Assembly (NCBI GenBank): GCA_023462275.1
Contig: JAEWYD010000392.1
Coordinates: 1-8,096 of the forward strand
From: Actinomycetes bacterium
Lineage (GTDB): Bacteria; Actinomycetota; Actinomycetes; Actinomycetales; Cellulomonadaceae
Direction: 5' to 3'
Length of the DNA: 8,096 nt
The notes beneath the pieces were generated by a model. It was not told the DNA's origin. It saw only the letters and a list, made by a program, of their open reading frames with translations, and did not search any database. The translations under genes and the position numbers were made by a program. This document shows positions 1 to 4,983 of the stretch, piece by piece. The number at the start of each line of letters is the position of its first letter. Within the stretch, counting starts at the first letter, position 1.

Positions 1-103
1 CGCCCGACCCGGCGCCGTCGGTCGCCCGCGCGGCGTCGGCCGCGGACGGCGGCACGTGCGGGACGGCCGCCCGCTCCTCCCGCCGCGTCGCGCGCCGCCT
101 CAT
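1..103 (-). CDS. Possible partial ORF overlapping the metB stop; product unknown
   Basis: An ATG at 103-101 overlaps the metB stop codon (102-100) as ATGA, and its frame stays open for 34 codons to the window edge. The visible protein starts MRRRATRREERAAV and then becomes rich in Ala, Pro and Asp. Every A or T in bases 1-100 falls at codon position 1 or 2 in this frame, as expected for coding DNA of this GC content. The plus-strand frame with the same wobble phase fits equally well, but it would overlap metB by about 300 bases, so I prefer the minus strand. No strong SD precedes the ATG, so translation would rely on coupling to metB. The basic N-terminus matches no family I recognise. An in-frame GTG at 55-53 is an alternative start. 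The call rests on codon phase and the overlap only. Confidence 0.4.
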   Translation of the reverse strand, partial: MRRRATRREERAAVPHVPPSAADAARATDGAGSG

Positions 104-1302
104 GCCAGGGCCTGACCGAGGTCGGCCACGAGGTCGGCGACGTCCTCGATGCCCACGGAGATGCGGACCAGGTCGTCGGGCACCTCGAGCGCCGAGCCGG
201 CGACCGAGGCGTGCGTCATGCGCGCCGGGTGCTCGATCAGCGACTCCACGCCGCCGAGCGACTCCGCGAGCGCGAAGACCTTCGTCCGCGCGCAGACCTC
301 GAGGGCCTTCTCCGCACTCCCGGTGCGGAACGCGACCATGCCGCCGAAGCCGCTCATCTGCCGGGCGGCCACCTCGTGGCCCGGGTGCGTCGGCAGGCCC
401 GGGTAGAGCACCTGCGTGACGCCCGGGTGCTCCTGCAGGAAGGCGACCACCGCTGCGGCGTTGGCGCAGTGCCGGTCCATCCGCACCGCCAGGGTCTTCA
501 GGCCGCGCAGCGTCAGCCAGGCGTCGAACGGCCCGGCGACCGCGCCCGAGGAGTTCTGGTGGAAGGCCACGGCGTCGGCGAGCGCCGTCGTGCCGGTGGG
601 GCCGACGAGACCGACGGGCAGCTGCGTGCCCTCGCCCACGACCACGGCGCCGCCGACGACGTCGCTGTGCCCCCCGATGTACTTGGTCGTCGAGTGCACG
701 ACGACGTCCGCGCCGTGCTCGAGCGGGCGCTGCAGGTACGGCGTCGCGAACGTGTTGTCCACGACCAGCACGGCCCCGGCCCCGCGGGCGATCGCGGAGA
801 CCGCGCCGATGTCGGTGATGCCGAGCAGCGGGTTGGTGGGCGTCTCGACCCAGATCGCCTTGGTCCGGCCCGGCTGCACCGCGGCCGCGACGGCGTCGAC
901 GTCGGACAGGTCCACGGGCGTGTGCTCGATGCCCCACGGGCCGAACACCCGCGCGACGAGCCGGTAGGTCCCGCCGTACGCGTCGTCGGGGATGACGACG
1001 TGGTCGCCGGGGCGCAGGACCGCGCGCAGCAGCGTGTCCTCCGCGGCCAGGCCGGACGCGAACGCGAAGCCCCGCTCGCCGCCCTCGACGGCCGCGAGCG
1101 CCTCCTCGAGCGCGGCGCGCGTCGGGTTGCCGGAGCGGGAGTACTCGTACCCGCCGCGCAGGCCGCCGACGCCGTCCTGCTTGTACGTCGAGACCTGGTA
1201 GATGGGCGTCACCACGGCGCCGGTCCCGGCGTCGGGCTCCTGCCCTGCGTGGATGGCTCGCGTGGCGAAGCCGCTGGTCGTCCAGTCCTGGGTGTCCGTC
1301 AC
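100..1302 (-). CDS. metB: Cystathionine gamma-synthase (Cys/Met metabolism PLP enzyme)
   Basis: This is a 400-residue cytosolic PLP enzyme that should join cysteine to an O-acylated homoserine to give cystathionine, the transsulfuration step towards methionine. Visible hallmarks are YSRSGNPTR (54-62), ASG (82-84) in the cofactor phosphate region, VDNTFATPY (181-189), the Schiff-base lysine K207 in STTKY, and ESLGGVESLIEHP (347-359). Length and C-terminus (LVRISVGIEDVADL) match actinobacterial MetB. Cystathionine gamma-lyase and homocysteine-forming sulfhydrylase belong to the same fold family and cannot be excluded from sequence alone. Residues about 222-245 look roughly a dozen residues longer than the mycobacterial MetB I remember. 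The start is GTG; no good SD lies upstream, and a TAGCCT box six bases before the GTG suggests a leaderless message. The gene is divergent from msrA and may be coupled to an ORF downstream. Confidence 0.9.
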   Translation of the reverse strand: MTDTQDWTTSGFATRAIHAGQEPDAGTGAVVTPIYQVSTYKQDGVGGLRGGYEYSRSGNPTRAALEEALAAVEGGERGFAFASGLAAEDTLLRAVLRPGDHVVIPDDAYGGTYRLVARVFGPWGIEHTPVDLSDVDAVAAAVQPGRTKAIWVETPTNPLLGITDIGAVSAIARGAGAVLVVDNTFATPYLQRPLEHGADVVVHSTTKYIGGHSDVVGGAVVVGEGTQLPVGLVGPTGTTALADAVAFHQNSSGAVAGPFDAWLTLRGLKTLAVRMDRHCANAAAVVAFLQEHPGVTQVLYPGLPTHPGHEVAARQMSGFGGMVAFRTGSAEKALEVCARTKVFALAESLGGVESLIEHPARMTHASVAGSALEVPDDLVRISVGIEDVADLVADLGQALA

Positions 1303-1308
1303 GCGCTC

Positions 1309-1314
1309 AGGCTA
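1309..1314 (-). promoter_or_regulatory. Putative -10 box for leaderless metB
   Basis: On the minus strand TAGCCT fits the actinobacterial TAnnnT -10 pattern. It ends six bases before the metB GTG, so transcription could start on the start codon itself. No convincing -35 element is seen 17-18 bases further upstream. The absence of an SD before the GTG supports the leaderless reading, but short AT-containing boxes can arise by chance. Confidence 0.4.
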
Positions 1315-1399
1315 GCTGCCGCGTGGGCGGGCAGCCCCCGCGCCCAGGCGGCCCGCAGGGCGCGCGGCGGGAACAGCCCTCGGCCGCCCGCGCGTTGTA

Positions 1400-1420
1400 C
1401 CTCCTACCCGACCCAGGAGG
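1400..1420 (+). promoter_or_regulatory. SD of msrA with complementary anti-SD hairpin
   Basis: AGGAGG at 1415-1420 is a perfect SD five bases before the msrA ATG (1426). CCTCCT at 1400-1405 is its exact reverse complement, with a 9-base loop between them. In the mRNA the SD could therefore be locked in a 6-bp stem. This supports the start choice and suggests possible translational control, provided the transcript begins upstream of 1400. Confidence 0.5.
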
Positions 1421-1425
1421 CACGG

Positions 1426-2097
1426 ATGTTCTCGCTCGCCCGGTCCATGGTCACGCCCGACCGCGCCCTGCCCGGACGCAGCGGCTACCCGTACACCGTC
1501 CCCGAGCGGCACGCCGTCCTGGGGACCCCGCTGGCCGGGCCGTGGCCGGCGGGCACCGCGGTGCTGCACCTGGCGCTCGGCTGCTTCTGGGGCGCGGAGA
1601 AGGAGCTGTGGCAGCTGCCCGGCGTCGTCACGACGGCGGCCGGCTACCAGGGCGGGTACACCGCGTTCCCGACCTACGAGGAGGTCTGCACCGGTTTCAC
1701 CGGTCACGCCGAGACCGTCCTCGTGGCGTACGACCCCGCCGTCCTGCCGCACGCGGAGCTGCTGCGGGTCTTCTGGGAGCTGCACGACCCGACCCAGGGC
1801 TTCCGCCAGGGCAACGACGTCGGGACCCAGTACCGCTCCGCGATCCACTGGACGACGCCGGAGCAGGAGGCCGCCGCACTGGCGACCCGCGACCTCTACG
1901 CGGCCCGGCTGCGCGAGAACGGGTACGGCGCGGTGACGACCGAGATCCGCCCGGTGCAGGGCGTGGCCGGCGCGACCGACCCGGGCGCCGGCACCTTCTA
2001 CTACGCCGAGGACTACCACCAGCAGTACCTGCACAAGGTGCCGCACGGCTACTGCCCGGTGCACTCGACGGGCGTGGCCTGCCCGATCCCGAGCTGA
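1426..2097 (+). CDS. msrA: Peptide-methionine (S)-S-oxide reductase MsrA
   Basis: This 223-residue protein reduces the S-epimer of methionine sulfoxide in proteins and free methionine, normally with thioredoxin as electron donor, in the cytoplasm. Visible hallmarks are the catalytic motif GCFWGAE (52-58, nucleophile C53), GYQGG (73-77), HDPT (120-123), and NDVGTQYRS (130-138). The C-terminal cysteines C210 (in GYC) and C219 match the resolving and recycling positions of three-cysteine MsrA enzymes such as that of E. coli. The N-terminal extension of about 45 residues (TPDRALPGR, VPERHAVLGTPL) is typical of long actinobacterial MsrA. The ATG at 1426 is chosen because a perfect AGGAGG precedes it; the frame stays open upstream to 211, but that part is antisense to metB. 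No fused MsrB domain is present. The gene is divergent from metB and stands alone on its strand. Confidence 0.95.
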   Translation: MFSLARSMVTPDRALPGRSGYPYTVPERHAVLGTPLAGPWPAGTAVLHLALGCFWGAEKELWQLPGVVTTAAGYQGGYTAFPTYEEVCTGFTGHAETVLVAYDPAVLPHAELLRVFWELHDPTQGFRQGNDVGTQYRSAIHWTTPEQEAAALATRDLYAARLRENGYGAVTTEIRPVQGVAGATDPGAGTFYYAEDYHQQYLHKVPHGYCPVHSTGVACPIPS

Positions 2098-2134
2098 CGC
2101 GCGTCCCTCGCCACCACCCGGCATTCACCGCCAC

Positions 2135-2158
2135 CCCGTTCGCTTTGCGGAGAGCGGG
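2135..2158 (+). terminator. Weak candidate terminator hairpin after msrA
   Basis: CCCGTTC (2135-2141) pairs with GAGCGGG (2152-2158) in a 7-bp stem with one G-U pair and a 10-base loop, 38 bases beyond the msrA stop. No T-run follows; a G-rich tract does. Actinobacterial intrinsic terminators often lack a T-run, but a hairpin of this size is common in such GC-rich DNA, so the call is tentative. Confidence 0.35.
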
Positions 2159-2161
2159 AGC

Positions 2162-2234
2162 GGGGGGTGGGGGCGCGGGGGTGGGGGGTGCGGGCGGGGG
2201 GTGGGGACAGGGGTGCGGGCGCGACGATCGGGGG
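2162..2234 (+). repeat. G-tract cluster with G-quadruplex potential
   Basis: Ten runs of three to six G occur in 73 bases: 2162-2167, 2169-2173, 2177-2181, 2183-2188, 2192-2194, 2196-2201, 2203-2206, 2210-2213, 2217-2219 and 2230-2234. Up to 2219 the gaps are only one to three bases. This easily meets the four-runs-with-short-loops rule for an intramolecular G-quadruplex, several times over. The G-rich strand is the coding strand of both neighbours, so RNA crossing the gap could fold as well. It lies in the 246-base non-coding gap between msrA and the ABC operon. Confidence 0.75.
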
Positions 2235-2314
2235 ATGTGATCATCCTTGCGGCGTAGGGCGGCGCCCCTGTGATCTCGTTCGCTCGGGTGTCCCGCCGCA
2301 CCACCCCGCCTCCC

Positions 2315-2331
2315 TACGGTCGTGATGACCG
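2315..2331 (+). promoter_or_regulatory. Inverted repeat and possible -10 box before the ABC operon
   Basis: CGGTC (2317-2321) and GACCG (2327-2331) form a perfect 5-bp inverted repeat around GTGAT, ending 12 bases before the ATPase start codon. TACGGT at 2315-2320 fits TAnnnT and overlaps the left arm, but no -35 element is evident. A regulator bound here would block initiation. The neighbouring LuxR-type response regulator is one candidate, by inference only. Confidence 0.3.
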
Positions 2332-2343
2332 AAGGGAGACCTC

Positions 2344-3297
2344 ATGATCGAGGCACACGGGCTGGTGAAGCGCTACGGCTCGACGACCGCCGTCGACGGC
2401 ATCGGCTTCACGGTGCAGCCGGGCAAGGTGACCGGGTTCCTCGGCCCGAACGGGGCCGGGAAGTCCACGACGATGCGCATGATCGTCGGGCTGGACCGGC
2501 CCACCGCCGGGTCCGTCACCGTCAACGGACGGCCGTTCGCCGAGCACCGCGCCCCGCTGCGGGAGGTGGGCGCGCTGCTGGACGCCAAGGCGGTGCACAC
2601 GGGCCGCAGCGCCTACCACCACCTGCTCGCGCTCGCCGCCACCCACGGCATCCCACGCTCGCGGGTGTCGGAGGTGATCGAGATGACCGGGCTGGGCACC
2701 GTGGCGCGCAAGCGCGTCGGCGGCTTCTCGCTCGGCATGGGCCAGCGGCTCGGCATCGCGGCCGCCATGCTGGGCGACCCGCAGACGCTGATCCTCGACG
2801 AGCCGGTCAACGGTCTCGACCCCGAAGGCGTGCTGTGGGTCCGCAACCTCGTCAAGCACCTCGCCGGCGAGGGCCGCACCGTCTTCCTCTCCTCGCACCT
2901 CATGAGCGAGATGGCGCTGACGGCCGACCACATCATCGTCGTCGGCCGCGGCCGCGTGATCGCCGACGCCCCCGTGGCCGAGATCATCGCGCGCGCCGAG
3001 GGCAGCACCGTCCGCGTCCGCTCGCCGCAGGCCGGGGCGCTGGCCGAGCGCCTGCGCGGGCCCGACGTGGTCGTCATCTCCGTGGAGGCCGGCGTCATGG
3101 AGGTCACCGGCACGACGCCGGAGGCCATCGGCGAGACCGCCGCGTCCGCCGGCATCGTCCTGCACGAGCTCACCCCGCTGCGCGGCTCGCTCGAGGACGC
3201 GTACATGCAGCTCACCGCCGACGACGTCGAGTACCACTCGATGCCCGTCACCCCCGCCCCCGCCGGGGCCCCGCTCGCCGAAGGGAACCACCGATGA
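2344..3297 (+). CDS. ABC transporter ATP-binding protein (ABC-2 / drug-export type)
   Basis: This 317-residue cytoplasmic ATPase powers the membrane partner encoded immediately downstream. Visible motifs are Walker A GPNGAGKST (34-42), the signature variant FSLGMGQR (128-135), Walker B TLILDEP (148-154) with catalytic E153, the D-loop GLDPEG (157-162), and the switch histidine H185 in SSH. The usual Q-loop glutamine is not obvious: the region reads EVGALLDAKAVH (74-85), a pattern I associate with the BcrA/NatA-like branch of bacitracin and daunorubicin-type exporters. The C-terminal part after about residue 215 is the extra regulatory domain seen in that branch. AAGGGAGA just upstream supports the ATG at 2344. 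The stop overlaps the permease start as ATGA, implying coupled translation. Substrate unknown; self-protection or peptide/antibiotic export is a family-level guess. Confidence 0.92.
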   Translation: MIEAHGLVKRYGSTTAVDGIGFTVQPGKVTGFLGPNGAGKSTTMRMIVGLDRPTAGSVTVNGRPFAEHRAPLREVGALLDAKAVHTGRSAYHHLLALAATHGIPRSRVSEVIEMTGLGTVARKRVGGFSLGMGQRLGIAAAMLGDPQTLILDEPVNGLDPEGVLWVRNLVKHLAGEGRTVFLSSHLMSEMALTADHIIVVGRGRVIADAPVAEIIARAEGSTVRVRSPQAGALAERLRGPDVVVISVEAGVMEVTGTTPEAIGETAASAGIVLHELTPLRGSLEDAYMQLTADDVEYHSMPVTPAPAGAPLAEGNHR

Positions 3298-4130
3298 CCG
3301 CCGCCACCGTCGCCCTGGGCGCCGCGCCGACCCGCGAGCGCGGCGGCGTGACGTTCGGTCGCGTCCTCGCCTCGGAGTGGATCAAGTTCCGCAGCGTGCG
3401 GGCCACGCTCTGGACCCTGCCGCTCACGCTCGTCGCCATGGTGGGTGTCGCGGTGCTGTCCGCCTGGGGCATGTCGACGCTCGAGTCGCACGAGGACTTC
3501 ACCGCCGCCGACGCCGTGACCGCGGGCACGCAGTTCGGCCAGCTGGTCGTCGTCGTGCTCGCCATCCTCACGATCACCGGGGAGTACGGAACGGGGCAGA
3601 TCCGGTCCTCCCTGACGGCGGTGCCCCGCCGCACGCCCGTGCTCGCCGCCAAGGCGCTCGTCCTCGCCGCGAGCGTCGCGGCCGTGACCGTGCTGTCGAT
3701 CGCGCTGTCGTGGGTGGCCGCGCTGCCGTTCCTCGGGCGCATGGACATGACCCTCGACCTGGGCTCCGGGCAGACGCTGCGCCAGCTGCTCGGCTGCGTG
3801 CTCTACCTGTCCACCATCGCGCTGTTCGCCCTCGCGGTCGGCGCCCTGATGCGGCACACCGCCGGCGCGCTCGCCGTCGTCCTCGGCCTGCTGCTGGTGA
3901 TCGAGAACGTCGTCGCCGCCCTGCCGGTCCGCTTCTTCGAGGTGGTCGGACCGTACCTGCCGGCCTCGGCGGGCAGCCGCATCCTGTCCGACGACGCGAC
4001 GCTCCGGGCCATCGACATGACCCGGGACGGGACGCACCTGGCCGCGTGGCAGGGCTACGGCGTCCTGGCGCTCTGGGTCGCGGTGCTCGGCACCGCAGCC
4101 GTCGTGCTCCTGCGCCGGAGGGACGCCTGA
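3294..4130 (+). CDS. ABC-2 type transporter permease
   Basis: This 278-residue integral membrane protein is the likely channel partner of the ATPase. About six hydrophobic segments are visible near residues 41-60, 82-96, 117-143, 163-187, 190-210 and 254-273. The cytoplasmic stretch GEYGTGQIRSSLTAVPRR (96-113) is a hallmark of actinobacterial ABC-2 permeases, and the N-terminal SEWIKFRSVRATLW (28-40 region) is the usual amphipathic lead-in. No signal peptide or large extracellular domain is present. The ATG at 3294 overlaps the ATPase stop; a weak AAGGGA precedes it, so translational coupling probably sets expression. The gene ends 14 bases before a strong hairpin. The transported compound cannot be deduced. 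Confidence 0.9.
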   Translation: MTAATVALGAAPTRERGGVTFGRVLASEWIKFRSVRATLWTLPLTLVAMVGVAVLSAWGMSTLESHEDFTAADAVTAGTQFGQLVVVVLAILTITGEYGTGQIRSSLTAVPRRTPVLAAKALVLAASVAAVTVLSIALSWVAALPFLGRMDMTLDLGSGQTLRQLLGCVLYLSTIALFALAVGALMRHTAGALAVVLGLLLVIENVVAALPVRFFEVVGPYLPASAGSRILSDDATLRAIDMTRDGTHLAAWQGYGVLALWVAVLGTAAVVLLRRRDA

Positions 4131-4143
4131 GCATGCTGACGGC

Positions 4144-4190
4144 CGCCGCGCGGTCGACCGGTCCCACGCGGGCCGGCCGGCCGCGCGGCG
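4144..4190. terminator. Bidirectional terminator hairpin between convergent genes
   Basis: CGCCGCGCGG (4144-4153) is perfectly complementary to CCGCGCGGCG (4181-4190). Pairing continues inwards to 4164/4170 with two G-U pairs and one A-C mismatch (4157/4177), leaving a 5-base loop: about 20 pairs in all. It sits in the 68 bases between the permease stop (4130) and the SRPBCC stop (4199). The fold works in RNA from either strand. No T-run flanks it. Position and strength make termination of both operons the best reading. Confidence 0.75.
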
Positions 4191-4198
4191 CTCCCCCG

Positions 4199-4612
4199 TC
4201 AGCCCAGGGCGGCGAGCCGGCCGAGCTGCAGCTCCCAGCCCTCGCGGTGGCCGGCGACGTCGTCGGCGTCGGCGAGGTCGGTGTGCGTGAGCACCAGCCG
4301 CGTGCCTGCGCCGTCGGGCGTGAGCTCGACGCGCACCCGGCTGGTCGGGGCGCCGTCCTCGGTGGTCCAGCGCCACGTGAGCTCCACCAGGCGCCCCGGC
4401 TCGAGCGCGGTGTAGACGCCCTCGGCGACGTATCGCCCGTCGCCCATGTCCACCCGGTAGGCGCCGCCCACCACGACGTCGGCCGTGACCTCGAGCGGCA
4501 CGTCCGGGTTGGGGCAGAACCAGCGGTTCAGGATGGCCGGCTCGGTCCAGGCGGCGTAGAGCCGCTCCGGGCTCGCCGCGAACGTGCGCTCGATCCGGAC
4601 GTGCTCGCTCAT
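4199..4612 (-). CDS. SRPBCC / AHSA1-like domain protein (START-like fold)
   Basis: A 137-residue single-domain protein of the AHSA1 (activator of Hsp90 ATPase homologue 1-like) branch of the SRPBCC superfamily, which forms a deep hydrophobic ligand pocket. Typical features are the opening IERTFAASPERLYAAWTEP (7-25), RWFCP (30-34), a GG(x)YRVDMGDG turn (49-59), VELTW (76-80), and the C-terminal helix with GHREGW (121-126). Its ligand or activity is unknown. It lies directly behind an ArsR regulator, the standard partner for this family, and the two overlap by ATGA. A strong SD, GAGGAGG (4623-4617), lies inside the arsR 3' end four bases before this ATG, so it can be translated efficiently in its own right. 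No signal peptide or membrane segment is seen. Confidence 0.88.
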   Translation of the reverse strand: MSEHVRIERTFAASPERLYAAWTEPAILNRWFCPNPDVPLEVTADVVVGGAYRVDMGDGRYVAEGVYTALEPGRLVELTWRWTTEDGAPTSRVRVELTPDGAGTRLVLTHTDLADADDVAGHREGWELQLGRLAALG

Positions 4613-4923
4613 GCGTCCTCCTCGGTCAGGATCCGCTCGAGCCGGTCGAGCGTTCCGGTCCAGTACGACGTGACGTCGGCGACCCATGTCGCCACCTCCT
4701 GCAGCGGCTGCGGCCGCAACGTGCAGACGACCGTGCGGCCGACCTTGCGACGGTCCACGAGGCCGGCGTCGACCAGCACCGAGACGTGCTTGGTGAAGGC
4801 CGGCAAGGACATCGCGTACGGCGCCGCCAGCGCGCCGACCGTGGCCTCGCCGCGGGCCAGCCGCTCGACGACGTCGCGGCGCGTCGCATCGGCGAGCGCC
4901 GCCAGGACGGGTGCGAGAGTCAC
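4609..4923 (-). CDS. ArsR-family winged-helix transcriptional regulator
   Basis: A 104-residue DNA-binding repressor with the usual layout: an N-terminal helix with LADATRRDVVERLARG (10-25), a helix-turn-helix around VGALAAPYAMSLPAFTKHVSVLVDAGLV (29-56), and the wing RRKVGRTVVCTL (58-69). No cysteine-rich metal motif (such as ELCVCDL) is visible; the only cysteine is in the wing, so metal sensing is unlikely. This matches the ArsR subgroup that travels with SRPBCC genes. The start is taken as GTG at 4923, because the fold begins immediately after it and the DNA upstream is a palindrome with no SD; a TTAAGT box six bases before the GTG suggests a leaderless message. It probably represses its own operon through the palindrome and may also act on the divergent kinase gene. 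Confidence 0.9.
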   Translation of the reverse strand: MTLAPVLAALADATRRDVVERLARGEATVGALAAPYAMSLPAFTKHVSVLVDAGLVDRRKVGRTVVCTLRPQPLQEVATWVADVTSYWTGTLDRLERILTEEDA

Positions 4924-4956
4924 GGCAACACTTAACCGCGTGGTTAAGTGTTGCCG
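4923..4956. promoter_or_regulatory. Perfect palindromic operator between arsR and the kinase gene
   Basis: The arm 4923-4937 (CGGCAACACTTAACC) is perfectly repeated in inverse at 4942-4956 around the 4-base centre GCGT. The core TTAACC-N4-GGTTAA is A/T-rich against the surrounding GC-rich DNA. It touches the arsR GTG and lies 27 bases before the kinase ATG. TTAAGT boxes occur on both strands (4930-4935 and 4944-4949). Best read as the ArsR operator, covering both divergent promoters. Confidence 0.8.
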
Positions 4957-4983
4957 CAAGGGCCGGGATGGGAGGCTTGCCCG

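Noticed and set aside
1361..1394. GC-rich hairpin in the metB-msrA gap as a terminator
   Set aside because: It lies between divergent genes, has a bulge, and stems of this kind are frequent by chance at this GC content.
1395..1400. TTGTAC as a -35 box for msrA
   Set aside because: No -10-like sequence occurs at 16-19 bases downstream, where the DNA is the SD and start codon region.
211..1425. Long plus-strand open frame running into msrA
   Set aside because: It is antisense to metB and made of Arg/Ala/Gly-rich shadow translation; msrA homology begins only after the SD-supported ATG at 1426.
2256..2269. Short AGGG/CCCT hairpin before the ABC operon
   Set aside because: The four-base stem is too short to separate from background.
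4923..4956. Palindrome as a transcription terminator
   Set aside because: It lies between divergent genes, at start codons, with A/T in its core; operator function fits better.
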